Positions 1-13,500 of a stretch of 64,000 nucleotides of DNA are shown here, in pieces. A model generated the notes under the pieces. That model searched no databases. It was not told where the DNA came from and saw nothing but the letters and a program-made list of their open reading frames with translations. Position numbers and translations under genes: made by a program. The first letter of the stretch is position 1. The number at the start of each line of letters is the position of its first letter. This DNA is from Hydractinia symbiolongicarpus (lineage: Eukaryota > Cnidaria > Hydrozoa > Anthoathecata > Hydractiniidae): positions 11,083,001 to 11,147,000 of the forward strand of contig NC_079888.1 of the NCBI RefSeq assembly GCF_029227915.1, read 5' to 3'.

Positions 1-1557
1 AAGGTCATATAAAAGCCTCCAAAGTTCTTTAAACGTAGTTGTTCATGTTATAAGACATTGGCGCCCTGGAAAACGACTTGGGACGACGTAGTCCTTTGGA
101 AGTGGAAGGACTACTCTGTTGGGAAACTGTGCAGGCACGTGGAACCACGTGATTTACGTGTAAGGCCTATAAGAGGCCGTAAAAGGTCATATAACAGCCT
201 TAAAAGTTCTTTAAACGTAGTTGTTGGTGTTATAAGACAATGGCGCACTGGAAATCAACTTCGCACGACGTAGTCCATTGAGATTGGAAGAACTAGACCC
301 TTGGCAACTTGCGCAGACCCGTGGAACCACGTGTTTTACGTATAAGGTCTTTAGTAGACCGTAAAATGTCATGTAACAGCATTTAAGGACTTGTAATTGT
401 AGTTGAAGATTTTATAAGACAATGGCGCACTGGAAACGACTTGGGACGTCCCAGTCCGTTGAGATTGGAAGGACTAGACCGATGGAAGCCTTAGCAGGCG
501 CGAGGAACCATGTAATATACATGTGAGGCTTTTATTATGCCGTAAAAGGTCATAAAACAGCCTTTAAAGGCCTGTAAACGTAGTGCACAGTGTTATAAGA
601 CAATGGCGCCCTGCAAAAACGACTTGGAACGTCTTAGTCCAATGAGAGTGGAGTGATTACTTTGTTGGAATCCTGCGCAGGCACGTGGATCCACGTACTT
701 TATGTGTAGGGCGTTTACTAGGACGTAAAAGGTCATAAAACAGCCTTTAAAGTTCTGTAAACGCAGTTGTTGCTGTTATACGGCAATGGTGCACTGGTAA
801 ACGGCATTGAACGTCGTAGTCCATTTAGAGTGGAAGGACTAGACCGTTGGAATTCCGCGCAGACGTGAGGAACCACGTAGTTTACGTGTAACGCCTTTAT
901 GATTCCGTAAAATGTCATACAACAGCCTTTAAAGGCTTGTAAACGTAGTTCACAGTGTTATAAGACAATGGCGCACTGGAAATTGACTTGTGACGACGTA
1001 GTCCACGGAGAATGGAAGGACTAGACCGTTGAGAACCTGCGCAAGCACGTGGAACCACGTAGTTTACGTGTAAGTCCTTTAGTAGGGCGTAAAAGGACAT
1101 ATATTAGCAATTAAAGGTCTGTAAATGTAGTTCACGGCGTTATAAGACAATGGCGCACTTGAAAACGACTTGGAACGTTGTAGTCCAATGAGAGTAGAGC
1201 GACTACTGTGTTGGAAACTTGCGCAGACTCGTGGAACCACGTATTTTATGTGTAAAGCCTTTATGATTCCGTAAAAGGTCATATAACAGCCTTTAAAGTT
1301 CTTTAAACGTAAGTGTTGTTGTTATAAGACAATGACGCTCTAGAAATTAACTTCGAACGCCGTAGTCCATTGAGAGTTGAAAGACTAGACCGTTGAAAAC
1401 CCGCGCAGACGTGAGGAACCACGTACTTTACGTGTAACGCCTTTATGATTCTGTAAAAAGTCATATAACAGCCTTTAAAGGCTTGTAAACGTAGTTCACA
1501 GTGTTATAAGACAATGGCGCACTGGAAATTGACTTGTGACGACGTAGTCTACGGAGA
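1..1557 (-). repeat. 182-bp satellite array, reverse-oriented block
   Basis: These are monomers of the same family as the rest of the window, read on the minus strand. The top strand shows reverse complements of the diagnostic monomer segments (TGGAACCACGTG, CGTAAAAGGTCAT, GACTTGGAACGTC) recurring about every 182 bp. Monomers here differ from one another at many positions, so this is an older or less homogenised part of the array. The block is cut off by the left edge of the window, so its full length is unknown. Small frames on either strand in this block are repeats of the monomer pattern, not genes. Confidence 0.95.
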
Positions 1558-1571
1558 ATGAACTACGACGT
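1528..1571. other. Head-to-head orientation switch in the satellite array
   Basis: Left of about 1,556 the sequence is the reverse complement of a monomer resembling the one at 3,365-3,430. Right of about 1,561 it is a forward monomer resembling the one at 3,013-3,080. Both sides break at nearly the same monomer phase, in the segment between CATTCTC and GGACTACG. The joint leaves a short imperfect inverted repeat (GACGACGTAGT at 1,530-1,540 against ACTACGACGTC at 1,562-1,572). The arms beyond are different monomer variants, so this is an inversion or strand-switch breakpoint, not a long perfect palindrome. Confidence 0.85.
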
Positions 1572-4379
1572 CCCAAGTCGTTTTCTACTGCACCATTGCC
1601 TTATAACATGCTCAACTACTTGTGCAGGCCACAATGGGCTGTAATACGGCCTTTTACGTCCTAGGAAAGGCCTAACACGTATATTACACGGTTACATGTG
1701 CCTGCGTAGGTTTCCAACGGTCTAGTTTTTGCGCTCTCAATGGACTACGACGTTCCATGCCGTTTTCCAGTGCGCCATTGTCTTATAACACCAACAACTA
1801 CGTTTAAAGAACTTTATGGGCTGTTATATGACCTTTTACGGAATCATAAAGGCCTTACACGTAAATCACGTGGTTCCACGTGCCTGCACAGTTTCCCAAC
1901 TGAGTAGTCCTTCCAATCTCAACGGACTGGGACGTCCCAAGTCGTTTTCCAGTGCGCCATTGTCTTATAACATCGTCAACTACAATTACAAGTCCTTAAT
2001 TCTGTTACATGACATTTTACGGTCCACTAAAGGCCTTACACGTAAAACACGTGGTTCCACGAGTCTGCGCAAGTTTCCAACACTGTAGTCCCTCTACTCT
2101 GATTGGACTACGACGTTCCAAGTCGTTTTCAAGTGCGCCATTGTCTTATAACACCAACAACTACGTTTAAAGAACTTTAAAGGCTGTTATATGACCTTTT
2201 ACGGTCTCTTAAAGGCCTTACACGTAAATCACGTGGTTCCACGTGCCTGCACAGTTTCCCAACTGAGTAGTCCTTCTACTTTCAAAGGACTACGTCGTCC
2301 CAAGTCGTTTTCCAGGGCGCCATTGTCTTATAGCCCCGTCAACTACATTTACAAGTTCTTAAACGCTGTTATATGACATTTTACGGAATCATAAAGGCCT
2401 TACACGTAAATCACGTGGTTCCACGTCCCTGCACAGTTTCCCAACAGAGTAGTCCTTTCACTTTCAAAGGACTACGTCGTTCCAAGTCGTTTTTAAGTGC
2501 GCCATTGTTTTATAACGCCGTGAACTACATTTAAAGACTTTTAAATGCTATTATATGTCCTTTCACGCCCTGCTAATGGGCTTACACGTAAATTACGTGG
2601 TTCCACGTGCCTGCACAGGTTTCCAACGGTCTAGTCCTTCCACTCTCAATAGACTACGTCGTCCCAAGTCGTTTTACAGTGCGCCATTGTCCTATAACAC
2701 CGTCAACTACGTTTACATGCAATTAAAAGCTGTGATATAGCCTTCTACGCCTAATGAAGGCCTTACACGTAAATCACGTGGTTACTCACATCTGCGCGGG
2801 TTTCCAACGGTCTAGTCTTTCCCCTCTCAATGGACTACGGCGTTCGAAGTTGTTTTCCAGAGCGTCATTGTCTTATAACACCAACAACTACGTTTAAAGA
2901 ACTTTAAAGGCTGTTATATGACCTTTTACGGTATCATAAAGGCTTTACAAATAAATTACGTGGTTCCACGGGTCTGCGCAAGTTGCCAACGGTCTAGTTC
3001 TTCCAACCTCAAAGAACTACAACTTCCCAAGTCGTTTTCTACTGCGCCATTGCCTTATAACACCCTGAACTAATTGTGCAGGCCTCTAAAGTCTGTAATA
3101 CGACCTTTTACGCCCCAGGAAAGGCCTTACACGTATATTACGTGGTTCCACGGGTCTGCGCAAGTTGCCAAGGGTCTAGTTCTTCAACTTTCAAAGGACT
3201 ACGTCGTCCCAAGTCGTTTTCCAGGGCGCCATTGTCTTATAAATCCGTGAACTACATTTACACACCTTTAAATGCGATTATATGTCCTTTTACGACCTCT
3301 TATGGGCCTTACACATAAACTACGTAGTTTCACGTGCCTACGCAGGTTCTAAACGGTCTAGTCCTTCCATTCCCCCTGGACTACGTCGTCACAAGTCAAT
3401 TTCCAGTGCGCCATTGTCTTATAACACTGTGAACTACGTTTACAAGCCTTTAAAGGCTGTTATATTACCTTTTACAGAATCATGAAGGCGTTACACGTAA
3501 AGTACGTGGTTCCTCACGTCTGCGCGGGTTTCCAACGGTCTAGTTCTTCCAATCTCAAAGAACTACAACTTCCCAAGTCGTTTTCTACTGCGCCATTGCC
3601 TTATAACACCCTCAACTAATTGTGCAGGCCTCTAAAGTCTGTAATACGGCCTTTTACGCCATAGGAAAGGCCTTACACGTATATTACGTGGTTCCACGTG
3701 CCTGCGCAGGTTTCCAACAGAGTAGAGGATACACTCTCATTGCACTACGACGTTCCAAGTCGTTTTTGCAGGGCGCCATTGTCTTATAACACTGTGCACT
3801 ACGTTTACAGGCCTTTAAAGGCTGTTTTATGACCTTTTACGGCATAATAAAAGCCTCACATGTAAATTACATGGTTCCTCGCGCCTGCTAAAGCTTCCAT
3901 CGGTCTAGTCCTTCCAATCTCAACGGACTGGGACGTCCCAAGTCGTTTTCCAGAGCGCCACTGTCTTATAACACGGTCAACTACGTTTACAGGCATTTAA
4001 AGGCTACGATATAGCTTTTTGCTGCCTAATAAAGGCCTAACACATAAATCACGTGGTTCCACGTGCCTGCGCAGGTTCCCAACAGAGTAGTCGCTCCACT
4101 CTCATTGGACTACGACGTTCCAGGTCGTTTTCCAGTGCGTCAATGCTTTATAACACCATGAACTACGTTTACAAGCCTTTAAAGGCTGTTTTATGACCTT
4201 TTACGGCCTAATAAAGGCCTTACACATAAATCACGTGGTTCCCCGTGCCTGCGCAGGTTTCCAACAGAGTAGTCGCTCCACTCTCATTGGACTACGACGT
4301 TCCAAGTTGTTTTCCAGGACGCCATTGTCTTATAACACCAACAACTACGTTTAAAGAACCTTAAAGGCTGTTATATGAC

Positions 4380-5270
4380 CTTTTGCGGAATCATAAAGGC
4401 CTTACACATAAACTACGTGGTTCGACGTGCCTGCGCAGGTTTCCAACGGTCCAGTCTTTCCACTCTCAATGGACTACGACGTTCCATGTCGTCTTCCAGT
4501 GCACCATTGCCTAATAACACAGTGAACAACATTTACAGATTTTTAAATGCTATTATATGTCCTTTTACAGCCTCATAGATGCCTTACACCTAAAATACGT
4601 GGTTCCACGTGCCTGCGCTGGTTTCCAACTGTGTAGTCCTTCCAATCTCAACGGACTACGACGTGTGAAATCATTTTCCATTGTGTCAATGCTTTATAAC
4701 AACGTGAACTGCGTTTGCAAGCCTTAAAAGGGTGTTTTATGACCTTTTACGGCCTAATAAAGGCCTCACACATAAATCACGTGGTTCCACGTGCCTGCGC
4801 AGGTTTCCAACAGAGTAGTCGCTCCACTGTCATTGGACTACGACGTTCCAAGTCGTTTTCCAGGGCGCCACTGTCTTATAACACCGTGAACTACGTTTAC
4901 AGGCTTTTAAAGGCTGCGATATAGCTTTTTGCTGCCTAATAAAGGCCTTACACGTAAGTCACGTGGTTCCACGTGTCTGCGAAGGTTCCCAACGGTCTAG
5001 TTCTTCTATTCTCAATAGACTGCGTCGTCCCAAGTCAATTTCCAGTGCGCCATTGTCTTATATATGTCCTTTTGCGGCCCCTACACGTAAACTACGTGGT
5101 TCCACGTGCCTTCGCAGGTTCTCAACGGTCTAGTCCTTCTAATCTCAACGGACTGGGACGTGCCAAGTCTTTTTCAAACAGAGTAGTCGCTCAACCCTCA
5201 TTGGACTACAACGTTCCAAGTCGTTTTCCGGTGCGCCATTGTCTTAAAAAACCGTGAACTACATTTACAG
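4380..5270 (+). repeat. Local duplication, left copy (partner 6,909-7,800)
   Basis: A run of about five monomers repeats 2,529-2,530 bp downstream with few changes. It includes the same order of unusual monomers: the CAGCCTCATAGATGCC type, the GTGTGAAATCATTTTCC type, and the deleted monomer with TTATATATGTCC. Immediately upstream the offset changes to about 2,711 bp, one monomer more, so the duplication was followed by gain or loss of one monomer. Edges are approximate. Confidence 0.75.
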
Positions 5271-6908
5271 ACATTTGAATGCTATTTTATATCCTTTTGC
5301 TGCCCTTACACGTAAACTACGTGGTTCCAAGTGCCTGGGCAGGTTCTCAACGGTCTAGTCCTTCCATTCTTAATGGACTACGACGTTCCATGCCGTTTTC
5401 CAGTGCACCATTGTCTTATAACACCAACAACTACGTTTAAAGAACTTTAAGGGCTGTTATATGACCTTTTACATAATCATAAAGGCCTTACACGTAAATC
5501 ACATGGCTCCACGTGCCTGCGCAGGTTTCAAACAGAGTAGTCGTTCCATTGTCATTGGACTACCACGTTCCAAGTCGTTTTCCTGGGCGCCATTGTGTTA
5601 TAACACCGTCAATACGTTTACAGGCATTTAAAGGCTGTTATATGACCTTTTACGCATAATAAAGGCCTCAAACATAAATCACGTGGTTCCACGAGCCTGC
5701 ACAGGTTTCCAACAAAGTAGTCGTTCCACTCTCATTGAACTACGACGTTCCATGTCGTCTTCCAGTGCACCATTGCCTAATAACACCGTGAACAACATTT
5801 ACAGACTTTTAAATGCTATTATATGTCCTTTTACAGCCTCATAGATGCCTTACACCTAAATTACGTGGTTCCACGTGCCTGCAAAGGTTTCCAACTGTGT
5901 AGTCTCCCAATCTCCTTGGACTACGACGTGTGAAATCATTTACCATTGTGTCAATGCTTTATAACAACGTGAACTACGTTTGCAAGCCTTTAAAGGGTGT
6001 TTTATGACCATTTACAGCCTAATAAAGGCCTTACACATAAATCACGTGGTTCCACGTGCCTGCGCAGGTTTCCAACAGAGTAGTCGCTCCACTATCATTG
6101 GACTACGACGTTCCAAGTCATTTTCCAGGGCGCCACTGTCCTATAACACCGTGAACTACATTTACAGACCTTTGAATGCTATTATATGTCCTTTTGCTGC
6201 CCTTACACGTAAACTACGTGGTTCCACGTGCCTGGGCAGGTTCTCAACGGTCTAGTCCTTCCATTCTCAATAGATTACGACGTTCCATGCCGTTTTCCAG
6301 TGCGCCATTGTCTTATAACACCAACAACTACGTTTAAAGAACTTTAAAGGCTGTTATATGACCTTTTACGGAATCATAAAGGCCTTACACGTAAATCACG
6401 TGGTTCCACGTGACTGTGCAGGTTTCCAACGGTCTAGTCCTTCCACTCTCAATAGACTACGTCGTCCCAAGCCGTTTTCCAGTGCGCCATTGTCCTTCAA
6501 CACCGTCAACTTTGTTTACAGGCATTTAAAGGCTGTTTTATGACATTTTACGGCCTAATAAAGGCCTTACACATAAATCACGTGGTTCCACGTACCTGCG
6601 CAGGTTTACAACAGAGTAGTCGCTCCACTCTCATTGGACTACGACGTTCCAAGTCGCTTTCCAGGGCGCCACTGTCTTATAACACCGTCAACTACGTTTA
6701 CAGGCATTTAAAGGCTACGATATAGCTTTTTGCTGCCTAATAAAGGCCTTACACATAAATCACGTGGTTCCACGTGCCTGCGCAGGTTCCCAACAGAGTA
6801 GTCGCTCCACTCTCATTGGACTACGACGTTCCAGGTCGTTTTCCAGTGCGTCAATGCTTTATAACACCATGAACTACGTTTAAAGAACTTTAAAGGCTCT
6901 TTTATGAC

Positions 6909-7800
6909 CTTTTACGTCCTAATAAAGGCCTTACACATAAATCACGTGGTTCCACGTGCCTGCGCAGGTTTCCAACGGTCCAGTCTTTCCACTCTCAATA
7001 GACTACGACGTTCCATGTCGTCTTCCAGTGCACCATTGTCTAATAACACAGTGAACAACATTTACAGATCTTTAAATGCTATTATATGTACTTTTACAGC
7101 CTCATAGATGCCTTACACCTAAAATACGTGGTTCCACGTGCCTGCGCTGGTTTCCAACTGTGTAGTCCTTTCAATCTCTACGGACTACGACGTGTGAAAT
7201 CATTTTCCATTGTGTCAATGCTTTATAACAACGTGAACTGCGTTTGCAAGCCTTAAAAGGGTGTTTTGTGACCTTTTACGGCCTAATAAAGGCCTCACAC
7301 ATAAATCACGTGGTTCCACGTGCCTGCGCAGGTTTCCAACAGAGTAGTCGCTCCACTGTCATTGGACTACGACGTTCCAAGTCGTTTTCCAGGGCGCCAC
7401 TGTCTTATAACACCGTGAAATACGTTTACAGGCTTTTAAAGGCTGCGATATAGCTTTTTGCTGCCTAATAAAGGCCTTACACGTAAGTCACGTGGTTCCA
7501 CGTGTCTGCGAAGGTTTTCCAACGGTCTAGTTCTTCCATTCTCAATAGACTGCGTCGTCCCAAGTCAATTTCCAGTGCGCCATTGTCTTATATATGTCCT
7601 TTTGCGGCCCCTACAAGTAAACTACGTGGTTCCACGTGCCTGCGCAGGTTCTCAATGGTCTAGTCCTTCTAATCTCAACGGACTGGGACGTGCCAAGTCG
7701 TTTTCCAACAGAGTAGTCCCTCATTGGACTACGACGTTCCAAGTCGTTTTCCGGTGCGCCATTGTCTTATAAAACCGTGAACTACATTTACAGACCTTTG
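6909..7800 (+). repeat. Local duplication, right copy (partner 4,380-5,270)
   Basis: Second copy of the block at 4,380-5,270, offset 2,529-2,530 bp. The two differ by scattered substitutions (for example CTGCGTTCGC-like changes and GAACTACG against GAAATACG near 7,428), so it is older than the nearly identical copies right of 13.8 kb. Confidence 0.75.
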
Positions 7801-9469
7801 AATGCTATTTTATATCCTTTTGCTGCCCTTACACGTAAACTACGTGGTTCCACGTGCCTGTGCAGGTTTCCAACGGTCTAGTCCTTCCATTCTCAATAGA
7901 CTACGTCGTCCCAAGCCGTTTTCCAGGTCGCCATTGTCCTTTAACACCGTCAACTTCGTTTACAGGCAATTAAAGGCTGTGATATAGCCTTCTACGCCTA
8001 ATAAAAGCCTTACAGGTAAATCACGTGGTTCCACGTGCCTGCACAGTCTCCCAACAGAGTAGTCCTTCCATTCTGAATAGACTGCGTCGTCCCAAGTCAA
8101 TTTCCGGTGCGCCATTGTCTTATAACACAGTGAACTGCGTTTACAAGCCTTTAAAGGCTGTTATATGACCTATTACGGCCTAATAACAGCCTTACATGTA
8201 AACTACGTGGTTCCTCGCGCCTTCTCAGGTTCCCAACGGTCTAGTACATCCAATCTCAACGGTCTGGGATGTCCGAAGTCGTTTTCCAGCGCGCCATTGT
8301 CCTATAACACCGTCAACTACGTTTACGGGCAATTAAGGGCTGTGATATAGCCTTCTACGCCTAATAAAGGCCTTACACGTAAATCACATGGCTCCACGTG
8401 CCTGCGCAGGTTTCCAACAGAGTAGTCGCTTCACCCTTATTGGACTACGACGTTCCAAGTCGTTTTCCAGTGCGCCATTGTCTTATAAAACCGTGAACTA
8501 CATTTACAGACCTTTGAATGCTATTATATGTACTTTTGTGGCCCTTACACGTAAATCACGTCGTTCCACGTGCCTGCACAGTTTCCCAACAGAGTAGTCC
8601 TTCCACTTTTAATGGACTACGTCGTCTCAAGCCGTTTTCCAGTGCGCCATTGACTTATAAGACCAAGAACTAAGTTTAAAGAACTTTAAAGGCTGTTATA
8701 TGACCTTTTACGGAATCATAAAGGCCTTACACGTAAATCACGTGGTTCCACGTGACTGTGCAGGTTTCCAACGGTCTAGTGCTTCCACTCTCAATAGACT
8801 ACTTCGTCCCAAGCCGTTTTCCAGGGCGCTATTGTCTTATAACACCGTCAACTACATTTACAAGTTCTTAAAGGCTGTTTTATGACATTACACGGCCTAC
8901 TAAAGGCGTTACACGTAAGTCACGTGGTTCCACGTGCCTGCAAAGGTTCCCAACGGTCTAGTCCTTCCACTTTTAATGGACTACGTCGTCTCAAGCCGTT
9001 TTCCAGTGCGCCATTGTCCTTTAACACCGTCAACTTCGTTTACAGGCAATTAAAGGCTGTGATATAGCCTTCTACGCCTAATAAAGGCCTTACACGTAAA
9101 TTACGTGGTTTCACGTGCCTGTGCAGGTTCCCAACAGAGTAGTCGCTCCACTCTCATTGGACTACGACGTTCCAAGTCGTTTTCCAGTGCGCCACTGTCT
9201 TATAACACCGTCAATTACGTTTACAGGCATTAAAAGGTTGTGATATTGCCTTTTGCCGCCTAATAAAGGCCTTACACGTAAATCTCGTGGTTCCACGTGC
9301 CTGCGCAGGTTTCCAACGGTCAAGTCCTCCCCTCTCAATAGACTACGTCGTCCCAAGTCGTTTTCCAGTGCGCCATTGTCCTATAAAATCGTCAACTACG
9401 TTTACAGGCAATTAAAGCCTGTGATATAGCCTTCTACGCTTATTAAAGACCTTACACGTAAATCACGTG

Positions 9470-10540
9470 GTTCCACGAGCCTGCACAGGTTTCCAACAAA
9501 GTAGTCGTTCCACTCTCATTGGACTATGACGTTTCATGTCGTCTTCCGGTGCACCATTGCCTAATAATACTGTGAACAACATTTACAGACTTTTAAATGC
9601 TTATATATATCCTTTTACAGCCTCATAGATGCCTTACACCTAAATTACGTGGTTCCACGTGCCTGCACAGGTTTCCAACTGATTAGTCCTTCCAATCTCA
9701 ACGGACTACGACGTGTGAAATCATTTTCCAATGCGTCAATGCTTTATAACAATGTGGACTACGTTTACAAGGCTTTAAAGGCTGTTATATGACCTTTTAC
9801 GGCCTAATAAAAGCCTTACACATAAATCACGAGGTTCCACGTGCCTGGGCAGGTTTCCAACAGAGTAGTCGTTACATTGTCATTGGACTACGACGTTCCA
9901 AGTCGTTTTCCAGTGCACCATTGCCAAATAACACCGTGAACAACATTTACAGACCTTTAAATGCTATTATATGTCCTTTTACAGCCTCATAGATGCCTTA
10001 CATCTAAATTACGTGGTTCCACGTGCCAGCGCAGGTTTCCAACGGTCTAGTCCTTTCACTCTCAGTAGACTACGACGTTCCATGCCGTTTTCCAGTGCGC
10101 CATTGTCCTATAACACCGTCAACTACATTTAAAGGCAATTAAAGGCTGTGATATAGCCTTCTACGCCTAATAAAGGTCTTACACGTAAATTACGTGGTTC
10201 CACGTGCTTGCGCAGGTTTCCAACGGTCTAGTCCTTCCACTCTCATTGGACTACGACGTTCCATGCCGTTTTCCAGCGCGCCATTGCCTGACAACACCGT
10301 GAACTATATTTACAGACCTTTTAATGCTATTATATGCCCGCTTTCGGCTTCATAAAAGCCTTCCACGTAAACTACATGGTCCCACGGGCATTTGCAAGTT
10401 CCCAACGGTCTAGTCCTTCTAATCTCCACGGACTATGACTTTCCATAACGTTTTCCAGCGCGCCATTGCCTAATAACACCGTGAAGTACGTTTACAAGCA
10501 TTTAAAGGATTTATATGTCCTTTTACGGTCTCCTTTAGGC
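9470..10540 (+). repeat. Satellite segment also present at about 17,087-18,157
   Basis: The order of variant monomers here, including the rare one with TATATGCCCGCTTTCGG (10,332-10,347), recurs 7,617 bp downstream with modest divergence. It links the diverged left part of the array to the interior of the 10.4-kb higher-order repeat and probably represents one of its source blocks. Edges are approximate. Confidence 0.7.
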
Positions 10541-12150
10541 CTTACACGTAAACTACGTGGTTCCACGTGCCTGGGCAGGTTCTCAACGGTCTAGTCCTTC
10601 CATTCTTAATGGACTACGACGTTCCTTGCCGTTTTCCAGTGCACCATTGTCTTATAAAATCGTCAACTAGGTTTACAGGCAATTAAAGCCTGTGATATAG
10701 CCTTCTACGCTTATTAAAGACCTTACACGTAAATCATGTGGTTCCCGTGCCTGCGCAGGTTTCCAACAGAGTAGTCACTCCACTCTCATTGGACTACGAC
10801 GTTCCAAGTCGTTTTCCAGGGCGCCACTGTCTTATAACACCGTCAACTACGTTTACAGACATTTAAAGGCTGCGATATAGCTTTTTGCTGCCTAATAAAG
10901 TCCTTACACTTAAGTCACGTGATTCCACATGCCTGCACAGGTTCCAATAGAGTAGTCCCTCCAATCTAAATGGTCTATGTCGTCCTAAGTCGTTTCCAGT
11001 GCGCCATTGTCTTATAACACTGTGAACTTCGCTTATAGGCCTTTAAGGTCTGTTATATGACCTTTTTACAGCCTAATAAAAGCCTTACATGTAAACTACA
11101 TGGTTTCTCGCGCCTGCACAGGTTCCCAACGGTCTAGTACATCCATTCTCAATAGACTGCGTCGTCCCAAGTCAATTTCCAGTGCGCCATTGTCTTATAA
11201 CACATTGAACTACGTTTACAAGCCTTTAAAAGCTGTTATATGACCTATTACGGCCTAATAAAGGCCTTACATGTAAACTACGTGGTTCTACGCGCCATAA
11301 ATCACGTGGTTCCACGTGCCTGCGCAGGTTCCCAACAGAGTAGTCGCTCCACTCTCATTGGACTACGACGTTCCAAGTCGTTTTCCAGTGCACCATTGTC
11401 CTTTAACACCGTCAACTACGTTTACAGGCATTTAAAGGCTGCGATATAGCTTTTTGCTGCCTAATAAAGGCCTTAAACATAAATCACGTGGTTCCACGTG
11501 CCTGCGCAGGTTCGCAACGGTCTAGTCCTTCCATTCTCAATAGACTGCGTCGTCCCAAGTCAATTTCCAGTGCGCCATTGTCTTATAACACATTGAACTA
11601 CGTTTACAAGCCTTTAAAAGCTGTTATATGACCTATTACGGCCTAATAAAGGCCTTACATGTAAACTACGTGGTTCCACGCGCCTGCGCAGGTTTCCAAC
11701 GGTCTAGTCGCTCCATTCTCATTGGACTATGACGTTCCAAGTCGTTTTCCAGGGCGCCATTGTCTTATAACACCAACGACTACGTTTAAAGAACTTTAAA
11801 GGCTACGATATAGCTTTTTGCTGCCTAATAAAGGCCTTACACATAAATCACGAGGTTCCACGTGCCTGCGCAGGTTCCCAACAGAGTAGTCGCTCCACTC
11901 TCATTGGACTACGACGTTCCAGGTCGTTTTCCAGTGCGTCAATGCTTTATAACACCATGAACTACGTTTACAAGCCTTTAAAGGCTGTTTTATGACCTTT
12001 TACGGCCTAATAAAGGCCTTACACATAAATCACGTGGTTCCACGTGCCTGCGCAGGTTTCCAACAGAGTAGTCGCTCCACTCTCATTGGACTACGACGTT
12101 CCAAGTCGTTTTCCAGGGCGCCATTGTCTTATAACACCGTCAACTACGTT

Positions 12151-12152
12151 AC
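12151..12152 (+). repeat. Chimeric monomer joint, present at six places
   Basis: CAACTACGTT is fused directly to ACTTCCATTC or ACTTCCAATC, removing about 104 bp of a monomer. The same joint occurs after 12,150, 14,028, 23,311, 24,470, 33,389 and 34,548. The pairs 14,028/24,470/34,548 and 23,311/33,389 follow the offsets of the 10.4-kb repeat. It is a useful landmark for aligning copies, and it accounts for the atypically long frames of 87 codons found at these places. Confidence 0.85.
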
Positions 12153-12274
12153 TTCCATTCTTAATGGACTACGACGTTCCATGCCGTTTTCCAGTGCACC
12201 ATTGTCCTTTAACACCGTCAACTACGTTTACAGGCATTTAAAGGCTGCGATATAGCTTTTTGCTGCCTAATAAA

Positions 12275-13370
12275 GGCCTTAAACATAAATCACGTGGTTC
12301 CACGTGCTTGCGCAGGTTCGCAACGGTCTAGTCCTTCCATTCTCAATAGACTGCGTCGTCGCAAGTCAATTTCCAGTGCGCCATTGTCTTATAACACATT
12401 GAACTACGTTTACAAACCTTTAAAAGCTGTTATATGACCTATTACGGCCTAATAAAGGCTATACATATAAACTACGTGGTTCCACGCGCCTGCGCAGGTT
12501 TCCAACGGTCTAGTCGCTCCACTCTCATTGGACTATGACGTTCCAAGTCGTTTTCCGGTGTGCCATTGTCTTATAAATCCGTGAACTACATTTACAGACC
12601 TTTGAATGCTATTTTATATCCTTTTGCTGCCCTTACACGTAAACTACGTGGTTCCACGTGCCTGGGCAGGTTCTCGACGGTCTAGTCCTTCCATTCTTAA
12701 TGGACTACGACGTTACAGGCCTTTTTGCAGTGCGTCAATGCTTTATAACACCATGAACTACGTTTACAAGCCTTTAAAGGCTGTTTTATGACCTTTTACG
12801 GCCTAATAAAGGCCTTACACATAAATCACGTGGTTCCACGTGCCTGCGCAGGTTTCCAACAGAGTATTCGCTCCACTCTCATTGGACTATGACGTTCCAA
12901 GTCGTTTTCCAGGGCGCCATTGTCTTATAACACTGTGAACTTCGTTTACAGGCCTTTAAAGGCTGTTATATTACCTTTTAAATGCCTTACATGTAAACTA
13001 CATGGTTCCTCGCGCCTGCACAGGTTCCCAACGGTCTAGTACATCCAATCTCAACGGTCTGGGATGTCCCAAGTCGTTTTCCAGTGCGCCATTGTCTTAT
13101 AACACCAACGACTACGTTTAAAGAACTTTAAAGGCTGTTATATGACCTTTTACGGAATCATAAAGGCCTTACACAGAAACTACGTAGTTCCATGTGCCTG
13201 CGCAGGTTTCCAACGGTCCAGTCTTTCCACTCTCAATGGACTACGACGTTCCATGTCGTCTTCCAGTGCACCGTTGCCTAATAACACCTTGAACAACATT
13301 TACAGACCTTTAAATGCTATTATAAGTCCTTTTACAGACTCATAGATGCCTTACACCTAAATTACGTGGT
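12275..13370 (+). repeat. Satellite segment also present at about 18,155-19,250
   Basis: About six monomers that recur at an offset of exactly 5,880 bp (for example 12,606 to 18,486 and 13,142 to 19,022). The shared variants include a shortened monomer with TTATATTACCTTTTAAATGCC. Only a few substitutions separate the copies. Together with the 7,617-bp offset block this shows that the 10.4-kb unit was assembled from shuffled satellite segments. Confidence 0.75.
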
Positions 13371-13486
13371 TCCACGTGCCTGCGCATGTTTCCAACTGTC
13401 TAGTCCTTCCAATCTCAACGGACTACGACGTGTGAAATCATTTTCCATTGCGCCAATGCTTTATAACACCTTGAACTACGTTTACA

Positions 13487-13500
13487 AGCCTTTAAAGGCT
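13487..13500. repeat. 14-bp perfect palindrome in the monomer joint region, example
   Basis: AGCCTTTAAAGGCT is its own reverse complement. It recurs in many monomers, while others have a changed left arm (GCATTTAAAGGC, GCAATTAAAGGC, ACCTTTAAATGC). It lies about 50 bp before the GGCCT-AATAA-AGGCC dyad, so this part of each such monomer could extrude two neighbouring hairpins. Confidence 0.7.

Noticed and set aside
1928-1939. TGGGACGTCCCA as a specific operator site
   Set aside because: It is a variant of the ACGAC-n7-GTCGT region of the monomer, present in a minority of monomers, with no associated gene or promoter.
9162-9356. Minus-strand frames in forward satellite (also 37,221-37,415) and plus-strand frame at 58-273 in the reversed block
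   Set aside because: They are antisense readings of ordinary monomers, and their translations share the same pattern (VEPRDLRVRP) that comes from the reverse complement of the CACGTGGTTCCACGTG segment.
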